Notes: a model not told the origin generated them from the letters alone. A DNA stretch of 64,000 bases from Desulfonatronospira sp964577315 (GCA_964577315.1 CAZNYT010000001.1:32175-96174), one strand, 5' to 3'. Numbered from the stretch's first letter, positions 16,079 to 25,181 are shown. Program-made: numbers and translations.

Positions 16079-16861
16079 CTATTTGATCAGTCTGTGCCGC
16101 ATGACCTTCAGGGACAAAACATAAAATACCGAGGTGAAAATCAAGAGATACGCTATGCTGAGCCATGGGCTGGCTTCCATCTCTCCCAGGGTGAAGAGCC
16201 TGGTGAGTTCCACCAGGTGATACAGGGGAGTGGCCAAGGCCAGGTACTGTCCCCAGGGGGGCAGCTCTGCTACCGGGAAAAAAGTCCCGCTGAAGAGAAA
16301 AAGGGGCGTGATCAAAAGGAATATGGGCAAGTTGAAAATGTCTATGCTAGGGGTTATCCCGTTAAAAAACATTCCCAGGGCTCCGAAGGCAAAGCCCCCC
16401 AGAAAAGCCAGGGGCAGAACCATCAGGGCCCCGGGATACTCGGCAAATCCGAACAAGGATATAATAATCAGGATAACAACCCCGGACATCACCGCCTTGG
16501 TGGCACCCCACATTATCTCCGCGGTAACCACCTCTTCCAGGGACAAGGGAGTGGCAAGCATGGCGTCGAAGGTCTTTTGGTAATACATACGCACAAATGA
16601 GGCAAAAGTGTTTTCATAGAAAGCGTGGAACATGATGGAGATAGCAAGAATGGCCTGGGCTATGAAATGCACGTAACTAAGTTCCACCCCGGCATAAGCC
16701 ACGCTTCCCACAAGCCCGCTCAATCCTATGCCAAAGGCGGCAATAAAAAAAAGGGGCTCGAACAGAGGGACCAGGAAATCCACTTTCCACAGCCGGCTGT
16801 AAACAATCAAGTTCCTTTTCCAAACCGCAAACAAGCGCCTAGACAAGTATAGATCCATCAT
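16079..16861 (-). CDS. ABC-2 type transporter permease (NodJ-like)
   Basis: Integral membrane subunit of 260 residues with about six membrane segments and the ABC-2 export fold (AMLATPLSLEEVVTAEIMWG, and the late LFLFSGTFFPVAELP block that is frequent in NodJ/DrrB-like proteins). It pairs with the ATPase encoded directly upstream; the genes overlap by ATGA, so they are coupled. The substrate cannot be read from the sequence: NodJ relatives export lipo-oligosaccharides, drugs or polysaccharides. No nodulation genes are present, so the nod name is not used. Confidence 0.9.
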   Translation of the reverse strand: MMDLYLSRRLFAVWKRNLIVYSRLWKVDFLVPLFEPLFFIAAFGIGLSGLVGSVAYAGVELSYVHFIAQAILAISIMFHAFYENTFASFVRMYYQKTFDAMLATPLSLEEVVTAEIMWGATKAVMSGVVILIIISLFGFAEYPGALMVLPLAFLGGFAFGALGMFFNGITPSIDIFNLPIFLLITPLFLFSGTFFPVAELPPWGQYLALATPLYHLVELTRLFTLGEMEASPWLSIAYLLIFTSVFYVLSLKVMRHRLIK

Positions 16862-17772
16862 TCCCTGAGCTCTCTTCCGGTAAGTCTTAAAAATACATCT
16901 TCCAGGGTGCCCTTGCGCAAAACGAATTGATCCGAGCCGAATCTCTTTCGCAGATCCTTGGTGGTTACATCTTGATCATTGATATAAATAATGATCCGAT
17001 TGCTTAGTTCATCGTGGGGGATATCGTATTGTCTGACATAATCCAAAACCTGGGGACCAGGCTTTTGCATCTCGACCACCGTATCCCCTGCATATTCCCG
17101 GACAAGATTCTGAGGAGACCCTTCCACCAAAATCCGTCCCTGATCCATAATGATCAGCCTGTGACAAAGACTGGCAGCCTCTTCCATATAGTGGGTGGTT
17201 AACACCATGGTTAGACCTTGGGAGCGAAGTTCCATCAACTTATCCCAAACCTGGTGCCTGGACTGGGGATCCAGGCCTGTCGTGGGTTCATCCAGGATCA
17301 CGAGCCCGGGATCATTGATCATGGACCTTGCCAACATCAACCTCCGGGCCAATCCACCGGAAAGCTTGCTTACCGGCTCCTTTCTTTTCGGGGTGAGAGC
17401 AAAGAAATGCAACAAATACTCTGCCCTCTCCCAGGCCTTTTGTTTATCCATGAGATAATATCCGGCAAAAACCAGGAGATTGTTCTCCACACTCAGATCC
17501 GGATCCAGGGTGTTTTCCTGCTGGCAAACCCCTATCCTGGAACGGATCTCCCTCCACCGGGAATCGATATCCAGCCCGAAGACACTCATTTGGCCCGCAC
17601 TGAGCGGAGAAAAGCCGTAAAGCATCCTGATAATCGAGGTCTTGCCCGCCCCGTTGGGTCCGAGCAATCCGAAGAATTCACCCTTGTCCACGGAAAAGCT
17701 CACCCTGTCCACTGCGGTAAAGGATCCAAACCTCTTGCTTACATTAGCAGCCTGCACCAAAGGATCGCTCAT
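16858..17772 (-). CDS. ABC transporter ATPase (NodI-like)
   Basis: ATPase of 304 residues for the adjacent ABC-2 permease. Walker A is GPNGAGKTS near residue 40, the Q-loop region is IGVCQQEN, the signature is KLSGGLARRL, Walker B is LVILDEPTTGLDP, and the switch His is in TTHYMEEA. The last 80 residues form the accessory domain usual in DrrA/NodI-type ATPases. First gene of a two-gene operon read leftwards; the 205 bp upstream are shared with the next, divergent gene. Confidence 0.93.
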   Translation of the reverse strand: MSDPLVQAANVSKRFGSFTAVDRVSFSVDKGEFFGLLGPNGAGKTSIIRMLYGFSPLSAGQMSVFGLDIDSRWREIRSRIGVCQQENTLDPDLSVENNLLVFAGYYLMDKQKAWERAEYLLHFFALTPKRKEPVSKLSGGLARRLMLARSMINDPGLVILDEPTTGLDPQSRHQVWDKLMELRSQGLTMVLTTHYMEEAASLCHRLIIMDQGRILVEGSPQNLVREYAGDTVVEMQKPGPQVLDYVRQYDIPHDELSNRIIIYINDQDVTTKDLRKRFGSDQFVLRKGTLEDVFLRLTGRELRE

Positions 17773-17902
17773 ATTCCTGCAACTCTTGACAAAAGATTGA
17801 AAGCTCGTTTTAATCTACCGGGTTATTATAAACATGAACACCCCGGAGTGAAGGATTAATCCAGCCAAAATCACCGAGTAGACACGCGCCACAAGTCAGG
17901 GC

Positions 17903-17931
17903 TTGTTCTCAAACAGATATCATATTATACA
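17903..17931 (+). promoter_or_regulatory. Possible promoter of the coiled-coil membrane protein gene
   Basis: TTGTTC (17903-17908) and TATACA (17926-17931) are 17 bp apart, about 47 bp before the ATG at 17978. Each hexamer matches the sigma-70 consensus only in part. Confidence 0.35.
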
Positions 17932-17977
17932 CCCCTTCAAGACGTGACTGCAAAAAGTTTAAACCAGGATAATCTGT

Positions 17978-18463
17978 ATGTCCGAGCGCGAAGTTACTAT
18001 ACAACTGGATCAGGACTTGATGGCCCAAGTGGCCGGGACAGGACAAGACCACACCCAGGCCATACAGGATCTGATCCGGCTGGGCCTTGCGTTTCAAAGC
18101 CAGGGCCAGGATACCTTGGCCACCCAGGAGCGTTTGGATCATCTCCTGGACCGGGTAAGCCACCTGGAATACCATGTGGCCACTGCCAGCCAGGTCTCCG
18201 GATTGCCCCGTATCAGCCAGGACCTGGAGCACCTGAAGCAACAAACCGGCAAGATGTCCCAGGAACTCACACAAATCAAGGAATCAACCAGATCCAAAAA
18301 AATCACCCAACTGGAAAAACGGTTGATTAACTTGGAAAAACACCTTCAAGCAACCCTTCAAGGCCTGGAAGATGGAATACATGCTCTCAAAAGACGCCTG
18401 ACAATCTTTTTGGCGGTGATCATCCTGGCTGTTCTGCTTTACGGAACTTACCTCCTGGTTTAG
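17978..18463 (+). CDS. Unknown coiled-coil protein with C-terminal membrane anchor
   Basis: Not recognised. The 161 residues show three zones. Residues 3-45 (EVTIQLDQDLMAQVAG, then two helices, AIQDLIRLGLAF) look like a ribbon-helix-helix or similar small fold. Residues 50-135 are helical with heptads (RLDHLLDRVSHLEYHV, QLEKRLINLEKHLQATLQGLE), probably a coiled coil. The last 20 residues are a single hydrophobic segment (IFLAVIILAVLLYGTYLLV), so the protein is tail-anchored with its N-terminus in the cytoplasm. It stands alone, 290 bp before prkA. A DNA- or partner-binding membrane tether is conceivable but unproven. Confidence 0.7.
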   Translation: MSEREVTIQLDQDLMAQVAGTGQDHTQAIQDLIRLGLAFQSQGQDTLATQERLDHLLDRVSHLEYHVATASQVSGLPRISQDLEHLKQQTGKMSQELTQIKESTRSKKITQLEKRLINLEKHLQATLQGLEDGIHALKRRLTIFLAVIILAVLLYGTYLLV

Positions 18464-18753
18464 ACGAACATTATAGTCTCTCGTTCCTCCCGGGCGCCAA
18501 GGATTCCCAAAAAAACTGCATCTACTCACCACGTTTGACCTAAACTTTCCATTCCAAGAGCAGCTCAAAAACCTTCAAGCCTCCCGGAGCCGGATTGGTT
18601 CTTCAAAGCATCCCCAGTCATTTTCCTAGAATATACTTGTCAATTTAAGATCTGCTGTATTGTCAGGATGCTGAACACGTGCTAGTGTCAATCTTGAGTA
18701 GGTGAATCTTTTACCCCCAAAATAAGTTTCAGCAACCCACAGGAGGCATATAT

Positions 18754-20730
18754 ATGAGCCGGATTCAGGACTTGATCCGAGAACATCAACAGGAACGTAA
18801 AAAAGGCCCGGAGGAAGAATCCTTTCCCAAGAGAATTACTTGCGGGGAATATCTGGAGCTCGTAAAGGAGCAGCCAGAGATCGCCCAGCTGGCTCCGGCC
18901 AGGCTATACAACGCGGTCATGGACTACGGCGTGGAAGAAATACCGGAGCGGGAGCGCTGGGGAGAAGCCAGCAAGCGCTACCGCTTTTTCTCGGATCACA
19001 TGTTCGGCCAGGAAGAAACCCATGAAAAGCTCATGCAATTTTTGGCTGCAGGGGCCCAAAGAACCGAGACCGGCAAGCGGATCCTGCTACTAATGGGTCC
19101 GCCCGCCGGGGGCAAGAGCAGTATTGCTTCCATGCTCAAGCGGGGACTGGAAGAGTACAGCCAAAAGGTTCCCCTGTACTCCATTGAGGGCTGTGAGCTC
19201 CACGAGGAACCCCTGCACTTGATTCCCAGGCACATGCGCCCCAAATTCGAAGAGGCCCTGGGAGTCCGGATCGAGGGGGACTTATGCCCGCAGTGCCGGC
19301 ATAAACTCTTTGAGCATTACACCGTGCGGGACGAATCCGGGGATATAGTGGAAGTCAAGTGGGAGGAAGTACCTGTGGTGAGAACCAAGCTTTCCGAACG
19401 CGCCAGAGTTGGGATATCCACCTTCCAGCCCGGAGACCCCAAGTCCCAGGACATAAGCGATCTCATCGGGTACGAGGACGTGGCCAAATCCGCACGCTTC
19501 GGCAAGGCAGATCCCCGCAGCTATAGCCTGACCGGGGAATTGGAAAAGGCCAACAGGGGCATGATCGAGTTCATAGAGATGCTCAAGTGCGACAAGAAAT
19601 TCCTGTGGACCCTGATCTCGGTTGCCCAGGAACAGGTAATCAAGGTCCAGGGTTCCACTTTTCCCCAGATCTATACGGACACTGTGATTCTCTCCCACAC
19701 CAACCAGCCCGAGTTCGAGGAATTCGCCCGGGAGAAGGAGCCCGCCCTTCACGACCGCATCTACATGGTCCGGGTGCCCTACCCCCTGCGGGTGCGGGAC
19801 GAAAAACAAGTTTACCAGAAACTTCTGGCCGAGAGCAACCTTAGCAACATCCACGTAGCTCCCTATGCCCTGGATATAGTTTCCATGTTTACAGTGCTTA
19901 CCCGTTACGCAGAAAGCCAGATCTGCGAGGATCCCATCAAGAAGATGAAATACTATAATGGTGAACGGGTCCCTGAAGATAAGTACCGGGACCCTGTGGA
20001 CGTGCGAGAACTGCGGGAAGAAGGCCAAAGGCACGGCGAGGGGTTCTTCGGTATCAGCTCCAGGTATGCCATAGACGCCATCAATACCGCCCTGGTCCGG
20101 GAAGGTGCACATTGTCTTACACCCAGAATGGCTATCCGTGCCCTACAGAGGCATTTTGAACACCACATGGGTTTCTCGGAGGAGGAAATCCGCTACTATG
20201 AATCCCTGCTCCAGGAAACCAAGGAAGGTACGGTCACCGGCGAATACAAGCAGATCGTGGAAAAGGAAGTCACCAAGGCTTTCCTGCAAACCTACGAGGA
20301 TCTGGCCCGGGAGCAGTTCAACAAGTACATGCGCAATATCACTGCCTACTGCCGCAAGGAAAAAATCGTGGACGATTTCACCGGGGAGCGCAAGGAGCCG
20401 GACGAACAGTTCATGCGCTCCATCGAGGAGGTCATCGGGGTAACCGAGAACCGCAAGGACCAGTTCCGGCAGGAGATCCTGGTTTTCAAGGCCACCGAGG
20501 ACAGATTCGATTTCGAGACCTACGAACCCTTGCAAGAAGCCGTGGAAAAGAAGCTTTTGCACCAGATGAAGGACACCCTGTCCCTAGTAGTTTCCAAGGA
20601 TCGGCCCAAGGGTGAGGAAGAGCGCACCCGGGCCCAGGACCTCTATGACACCCTTATCAACGAACGCGGCTTTTGCGAGGTTTGCGCCAAGGAATTCATA
20701 GAGGACGCAGCCAGGTTCCTTTCCCAATAG
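18754..20730 (+). CDS. prkA: PrkA-family serine protein kinase / AAA+ protein (YeaG)
   Basis: Cytoplasmic protein of 658 residues, normal for the family. The N-terminal AAA+ module has Walker A GPPAGGKSS (115-123) and a long insert with Cys-x-x-Cys (LCPQCRH); the C-terminal part is the PrkA region once described as kinase-like. Relatives act in stress and stationary-phase physiology in enterobacteria and in sporulation in Bacillus; whether kinase or ATPase activity matters most is debated. AGGAGG stands eight bases before ATG 18754. yeaH and spoVR follow at short range, the conserved three-gene set. The 290 bp upstream hold no gene and no convincing sigma-54 site. Confidence 0.96.
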   Translation: MSRIQDLIREHQQERKKGPEEESFPKRITCGEYLELVKEQPEIAQLAPARLYNAVMDYGVEEIPERERWGEASKRYRFFSDHMFGQEETHEKLMQFLAAGAQRTETGKRILLLMGPPAGGKSSIASMLKRGLEEYSQKVPLYSIEGCELHEEPLHLIPRHMRPKFEEALGVRIEGDLCPQCRHKLFEHYTVRDESGDIVEVKWEEVPVVRTKLSERARVGISTFQPGDPKSQDISDLIGYEDVAKSARFGKADPRSYSLTGELEKANRGMIEFIEMLKCDKKFLWTLISVAQEQVIKVQGSTFPQIYTDTVILSHTNQPEFEEFAREKEPALHDRIYMVRVPYPLRVRDEKQVYQKLLAESNLSNIHVAPYALDIVSMFTVLTRYAESQICEDPIKKMKYYNGERVPEDKYRDPVDVRELREEGQRHGEGFFGISSRYAIDAINTALVREGAHCLTPRMAIRALQRHFEHHMGFSEEEIRYYESLLQETKEGTVTGEYKQIVEKEVTKAFLQTYEDLAREQFNKYMRNITAYCRKEKIVDDFTGERKEPDEQFMRSIEEVIGVTENRKDQFRQEILVFKATEDRFDFETYEPLQEAVEKKLLHQMKDTLSLVVSKDRPKGEEERTRAQDLYDTLINERGFCEVCAKEFIEDAARFLSQ

Positions 20731-20754
20731 GGCCTGATATAGCGGAGACAAGCT

Positions 20755-22056
20755 ATGCCCATACACCAGCGCAAGCAGGAGACGAAACAAGGCCCCCTGG
20801 ATGCCGCCCGGCACCGCAAAAAGCAGAGGGAAGCCATCAAGAGGGGGATGCGCGATATTGTCGCGGACGAGAACATTATTACCCGGCGCAAGGATGAAAA
20901 GGTCAAGGTGCCCATCCGGGGAATCAAAAGCTATCGCTTCAAGCACGGCAGCCCCCACGGCCAGGGTGCCGGGGTGGGACAGGGCGAAGGCAAGCCCGGG
21001 GACATCATCGGAGAGAAACCTGGCCGCGGTAAGCCGGGACAAGCCGGGGACCAGCCCGGAGAGGACTACATCGAGAGCGAGATCGAGCTTGCCGAGCTCA
21101 TCCAGTACATGCTCGAGGAAATGGGCCTGCCCAACCTGGAAACCAAGGAGGTAGCCAAGCTGGTCACTCCCGAGGGCTGGACCTTCCGGGGCATCTCCAA
21201 AAGCGGATTGCGCCCCAATATTGAAAAGAAGCGCACCATCCGGGAGGGAATGAAGCGCCTCATCCACTTCATAGAAGAGCTGAAGCGAGAAACCGGGCGC
21301 TCGGAGCAGGAGTGCGAGACCGCCCTGGAACTCGCCGGAGGGGATATCAACCAGGCCCTGGAGATGCTCAGGGATCCAGGTTTCTCCCCGGAAAGATACC
21401 TGGAGGCATCCCCGGTTATCACCCAGGATGACCTGCGCTTCAGGACCATGGAGGAACAGGAGGAATACCACTCCAATGCCGTGGTCCTGGCCATGATGGA
21501 CGTTTCCGCCTCTATGGGCCTGGAGAAGAAATACATCGCCCGATCCTTCTTCTTCTGGCTCACAGAGATCCTGCGGCATCTCTACAACAATGTTGAGATC
21601 CGATTTATCACCCATACCACCGAGGCTAGTGTGGTGGACGAGTACCATTTCTTCCACAAAGGGGAATCCGGGGGCACCTTTTGCCACACCGCCTTCGACC
21701 TGGCAACGGAGCTGGTGAGCTCCCAATACCCTACCAGCAAATACAACGTCTACTCCTTTCTCTTCTCGGACGGTGATGATTGGAGCCCGGAGATTACTGT
21801 CAAGTCCCTGCGCCGACTCATGGACCTGGGGGTAAACATGGTGGGCTACGGTGAAATCATGGAAAGGAGCATCATGAGCTTTCTCATGCGCTACATGGAG
21901 AATTTTTTCACCTTGAGGCCGGCCGCATCGGCGCGGGAGGAGGATATCGTGGTCTCAGAAAGTGCCACCCACCAGTTCCTAGCGGTACTCTTCGAGAATG
22001 AGCGCCAGATCCTGCCCGCGATCAAGGAGTTCCTAAAAAAGGAGCGTTGGCAATGA
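20755..22056 (+). CDS. yeaH: YeaH/UPF0229 (DUF444) von Willebrand A domain protein
   Basis: Second gene of the prkA set; 433 residues. A basic N-terminus (HRKKQREAIKRGMRDIV) is followed by a Gly- and Pro-rich linker (about 65-100) and a helical middle. A vWA domain follows, in which MMDVSAS gives the metal-site residues Asp249, Ser251 and Ser253. DUF444 proteins are almost always next to prkA and spoVR and probably work in one complex with them, but no reaction is established. The start is 24 bp after prkA and its stop overlaps the spoVR start by ATGA. Confidence 0.95.
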   Translation: MPIHQRKQETKQGPLDAARHRKKQREAIKRGMRDIVADENIITRRKDEKVKVPIRGIKSYRFKHGSPHGQGAGVGQGEGKPGDIIGEKPGRGKPGQAGDQPGEDYIESEIELAELIQYMLEEMGLPNLETKEVAKLVTPEGWTFRGISKSGLRPNIEKKRTIREGMKRLIHFIEELKRETGRSEQECETALELAGGDINQALEMLRDPGFSPERYLEASPVITQDDLRFRTMEEQEEYHSNAVVLAMMDVSASMGLEKKYIARSFFFWLTEILRHLYNNVEIRFITHTTEASVVDEYHFFHKGESGGTFCHTAFDLATELVSSQYPTSKYNVYSFLFSDGDDWSPEITVKSLRRLMDLGVNMVGYGEIMERSIMSFLMRYMENFFTLRPAASAREEDIVVSESATHQFLAVLFENERQILPAIKEFLKKERWQ

Positions 22057-23603
22057 ACAGGGAACTTGATCGCCTGGAAAAGATAGATGAGCGAATCAGG
22101 GAAATAGTATCCCAATGGGGACTTCTGGTCCCCCAGATAGAATTTGAGATTGTCCCTGCTCAAAGGATGTTCGAAATCATGGCCTACGGCCTTCCGGTCA
22201 ACTTCCGGCATTGGTCCCGGGGGCGCGACTATGAAAGGCTCCGGACCATATACGAGCATTCCGGAGCTGGACTGCCCTACGAAGTGGTGCTTAACACTTC
22301 TCCGCCCAGGGCCTTTCTCATGGAGAGCAACCCCTTCCCCATCCAGGTGCTGGTCATGGCCCACGTATACGCCCACGTGGATTTCTTTCGGGCCAGCCGT
22401 CACTTTGAAAGCACTCCCAGGGACATCACCATACAGGCCTACGAGGCTGCCAAGCGCTTCGACGAATACGAAAGACAGCATGGCCTGTCTCGCCTGGAGC
22501 CATTGTGCGATGCTGGACTGGCCCTGCAATACAACATCGATCCGGACAATCCTTTTGGAAAAGAGACCCGGGAGGAGCAGATAGAGCGCTTGTACGGCAG
22601 GGACTGGGCCCAAGAACAGCCTCGGGACGAATTCTCTAGATTATACCCTGGGGAAAAACCCCAGTCCCCGGATTACCGGGAACTGGTCCATACCACTCCC
22701 CTAGAGCCGGAACGGGATCTATTCGGGTATGTACTCAACAACTCCCCCAAGCCCTTGCAGGATTGGGAGCGGGACGTGCTCTCGGTCATCCGGAACCAGG
22801 GAATGTATTTTTATCCCCAGATGCGCACCAAGATAGTCAACGAGGGCTGGGCCGCCTACTGGCACGAACACATAATGCGCCAGCTTTTCCAGGAAAGGTA
22901 TCTCACTTTTGAGGAACACGGGTATTTTGCCCAGTACCATTCAGCGGTGCTAGCCCCCAACCCTTTTCAGATCAACCCCTACCTAGTGGGCAAACGGATA
23001 TTCGAGGACATAAAGGAGCGCTGGGACAAGGGAAAGTTCGGAAAAAAATGGCAGGACTGCCAGGACGAGTATCTGCGCGAGCATTGGAACACCCATTTGA
23101 ACCGCGGTATGGACAAAATCTTCCAGGTTAGATCGGTGTATTCGGATCGCATGCTCATGGAGCACTTCCTGACCAACGAGCTGGTCCACGATCTCCAGCT
23201 CTACATCTACCGCGAAAGGCAGAGACGGCACGGGGGCAAGGAATTGGTAATAGTGGAGTCCCGTCCCGAGATTATCCGGCAACAGCTCAAGGAACTGCAT
23301 GCAGACGGGGGACAGCCCAGGATCCTGGTGGAAAACGGGAATTACCTGAACCGGGGCGAGCTGTATCTCAAGCACGTTTTCGAAGAGGCTCCCCTGGACT
23401 ACGAATACCTGAGAAAAACCCTGGAACACGTTTATTTCCTGTGGGGCCGCAACGTGCACCTGGAGACCATGGACGTCATCCAAGACCGGCTAGGCGACAT
23501 TGCCTACCGCAGAGTGGTGCATCACTACGATGGGAGCCTGCATATGACCACGGACATCTCCACTGGAGCCCTGTACGACTCCCGTCTTTACCGGCGCAGG
23601 TAG
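22053..23603 (+). CDS. spoVR: SpoVR family protein (YcgB-like)
   Basis: Third gene of the prkA-yeaH-spoVR operon. The 516 residues match family length. Family hallmarks visible are VMAHVYAHVDFF, a long Arg/Tyr-rich middle with NEGWAAYWHEHIM, and LVGKRIFEDIKERWDKGKFG. SpoVR was named for cortex formation in Bacillus spores; in non-sporulating Gram-negatives the role is unknown but linked to starvation and stress. ATG 22053 overlaps the yeaH stop, so the two are coupled; an in-frame TTG at 22047 is less likely. No other sporulation genes are present. Confidence 0.95.
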   Translation: MNRELDRLEKIDERIREIVSQWGLLVPQIEFEIVPAQRMFEIMAYGLPVNFRHWSRGRDYERLRTIYEHSGAGLPYEVVLNTSPPRAFLMESNPFPIQVLVMAHVYAHVDFFRASRHFESTPRDITIQAYEAAKRFDEYERQHGLSRLEPLCDAGLALQYNIDPDNPFGKETREEQIERLYGRDWAQEQPRDEFSRLYPGEKPQSPDYRELVHTTPLEPERDLFGYVLNNSPKPLQDWERDVLSVIRNQGMYFYPQMRTKIVNEGWAAYWHEHIMRQLFQERYLTFEEHGYFAQYHSAVLAPNPFQINPYLVGKRIFEDIKERWDKGKFGKKWQDCQDEYLREHWNTHLNRGMDKIFQVRSVYSDRMLMEHFLTNELVHDLQLYIYRERQRRHGGKELVIVESRPEIIRQQLKELHADGGQPRILVENGNYLNRGELYLKHVFEEAPLDYEYLRKTLEHVYFLWGRNVHLETMDVIQDRLGDIAYRRVVHHYDGSLHMTTDISTGALYDSRLYRRR

Positions 23604-23629
23604 CGCTGAAGCGTAACAATCCTTTCTAG

Positions 23630-24229
23630 ATGGATAATCAGCTTATAGGCGAAACCAGCAAAACCATGATCCAGGAGTGGGGATACGTCGGGGTCTTTAC
23701 CGCCTCTTTTCTGGCTGCGGACGAAGCGATCATGCCATTTGCGGGTTTTCTCTCCGGGCAAGGGATGCTGCACCTGCCCTGGGTAGTACTGCTGGGATCC
23801 ATAAGCGCCCTGCTGGGTTCCTTGCTTGTCTACGGACTAGCCAGATGGGTGGGCGAGCACAGGCTTAGACGCTTTGTCCTTGGTCCTGGCAGATACCTTT
23901 TTCTGCAGGCACGGGATGTAGATGCAGGCCTGGAGCTTTTCCGCAGATACGGTCCCTGGTTTGTTTTTTTAAGCAGGTTCTTCCCGGTGGTCCGCAACCT
24001 GGCCGCGGTACCCGCAGGACTGGTTGGCATGCCCCTGGCCTGGTTCAGCATACTTATCCTCTCCGGGTGCTTGATCCGCAACACCGCATTGTGCGCCGGG
24101 GGATATCTTTTGGGTACCAACTGGGAAATCCTGGTTGCCTGGTTGGGACATTTTGGTTCCCTGGTAAGCCTGGTATTGGTGTTGTTTCTAGTATTTTTCA
24201 TCCTGAAAAGGGCAGGACAAAAACTTTAG
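23630..24229 (+). CDS. DedA family membrane protein
   Basis: Integral membrane protein of 199 residues with about five hydrophobic segments. The DedA pattern is present: an N-terminal region with AADEAIMPFAGFLSGQG, and the loop motif FLSRFFPVVRNLAAVPAG, the FxxRxxPxxR block essential in this superfamily. DedA proteins act in lipid-carrier or phospholipid flipping and support membrane potential and envelope stress tolerance. It follows spoVR by 26 bp and may be read with it. A strong hairpin at 24293 closes the transcript. Confidence 0.92.
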   Translation: MDNQLIGETSKTMIQEWGYVGVFTASFLAADEAIMPFAGFLSGQGMLHLPWVVLLGSISALLGSLLVYGLARWVGEHRLRRFVLGPGRYLFLQARDVDAGLELFRRYGPWFVFLSRFFPVVRNLAAVPAGLVGMPLAWFSILILSGCLIRNTALCAGGYLLGTNWEILVAWLGHFGSLVSLVLVLFLVFFILKRAGQKL

Positions 24230-24289
24230 ACAGGGCACTTGGCTGATGGTGGTTTTTGAAACCCTGATCCGGGATGTCACCCGAGACAC

Positions 24290-24325
24290 AAAAAAAGCCG
24301 GGAAACTCCCGGCTTTTGTTTTTTT
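24290..24325. terminator. Bidirectional terminator between dedA and the tRNAs
   Basis: An 11-bp perfect stem (24293-24303 with 24307-24317; core AGCCGGGA/TCCCGGCT) with a three-base loop has T runs on the + side (24319-24325) and A runs before it (24290-24296, T on the minus strand). It can end the prkA-dedA transcript and the leftward tmk-tRNA transcript, which reaches it four bases after the tRNA-Asp end. Confidence 0.9.
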
Positions 24326-24328
24326 AGG

Positions 24329-24405
24329 TGGCGGGGCCGACGAGATTCGAACTCGCGCCCTCCGGCGTGACAGGCCGGCGTTATAACCAGCTTAACTACG
24401 GCCCC
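24329..24405 (-). tRNA. tRNA-Asp, anticodon GUC
   Basis: 77 nucleotides on the minus strand, CCA encoded. Acceptor GGGGCCG pairs with CGGCCCC, with discriminator G as expected for Asp. The anticodon loop CTGTCAC gives GTC. The T arm has AGTTCGAATCT. It lies 11 bases after tRNA-Val and directly before the terminator, so the two tRNAs share a transcript. Confidence 0.97.
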
Positions 24406-24416
24406 GCATATGGCAG

Positions 24417-24492
24417 TGGTGGGCGGAACAGGGCTCGAACCTGTGACCCCCGGCTTGTAAGGCCGGTGCTCTCCCAGCTGAGCTATCCGCCC
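24417..24492 (-). tRNA. tRNA-Val, anticodon UAC
   Basis: 76 nucleotides on the minus strand, CCA encoded. Acceptor GGGCGGA pairs with TCCGCCC; the D arm is AGCTCAGCTGGGAGAGCA; loop CTTACAA gives TAC; the T arm has GGTTCGAGCCC. It begins only 17 bases after the tmk stop codon, so it is probably transcribed by read-through from tmk or from a promoter inside tmk. Confidence 0.97.
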
Positions 24493-24509
24493 TGTTGCAT
24501 TAAATTTCT

Positions 24510-25181
24510 TTAATTTCTATCAACTAGATTGTCAACATCTTTTTTCTTTTCAGGCCAGACAAAAGCCAAATGCCCCAGGACAGCTGAGAACAGATTTTCT
24601 TGGTCTGTGCTGCCGTCCAAGACCACAAACCTGTCCCTGTTGCTTGCCGCCAGTTCCAGGTATCCCTGTCTGACCCGGGTGTGAAACTCTAGTTGCTCCG
24701 CCTCGAACCTGCCTTCGGCCCGGGTTTTATCCAGATCCTGGTTTCTCTTCCTGGCCCTGCTCAGGCCAAGTTCCGGGGAGAGATCCAGCAAAAAGGTAAT
24801 CCCGGGCCAGGTACCGGATATAGCCACTCGGTTCAACCCGTGCAAGGTATCCAGATCCATGCCCCGGCCGTAGCCCTGGTACGCCAAAGTGGAATCCACG
24901 TAGCGATCCGAAATCACGATCTTTCCCAGTTCCAGGGCCGGACGGATTATCTGCTGCACGTGCTGGGCCCTGTCTGCCAGGTACAAGAACAGCTCCGCCT
25001 CACTGCTGAGCTCGGTGCTGTCCCGGGACAGAAGCATACTGCGCACTCTGCAGCCCAACTCGCTCCCGCCCGGTTCCCGGGTAAGAAGCACTCCATAGCC
25101 GCGTCCCCCCAGATAATCCGCCAAAAGCTCGGCCTGGGTGGACTTTCCACAGCCTTCTATTCCTTCAAAGGTAATAAACAC
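24510..25181 (-). CDS. tmk: Thymidylate kinase
   Basis: Phosphorylates dTMP to dTDP for DNA synthesis. With GTG 25181 as start the protein has 223 residues and opens directly with FITFEGIEGCGKST, in which the P-loop occupies residues 7-14; AAGGA lies four to eight bases upstream. The frame continues upstream to 25283, but those residues precede the family start. Downstream are the DRYVDSTLAYQGYGRG block, in which the DRY/DRW-type motif carries the catalytic Arg, and the LID region. The 5' end overlaps the HD/OB nuclease gene by 25 bases. Confidence 0.95.
   Translation of the reverse strand: MFITFEGIEGCGKSTQAELLADYLGGRGYGVLLTREPGGSELGCRVRSMLLSRDSTELSSEAELFLYLADRAQHVQQIIRPALELGKIVISDRYVDSTLAYQGYGRGMDLDTLHGLNRVAISGTWPGITFLLDLSPELGLSRARKRNQDLDKTRAEGRFEAEQLEFHTRVRQGYLELAASNRDRFVVLDGSTDQENLFSAVLGHLAFVWPEKKKDVDNLVDRN

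Noticed and set aside
16079..17772. Nodulation factor exporter NodIJ
   Set aside because: Similarity is to the wide ABC-2/DrrAB/NodIJ class; no nod genes are nearby, so only a general exporter is called.
19282..20112. A 276-codon open frame on the minus strand
   Set aside because: It is opposite prkA and has the same shadow character.
20584..21726. A 380-codon open frame on the minus strand
   Set aside because: It lies opposite prkA and yeaH, both clearly real; the translation shows no family features and is a codon-bias shadow.
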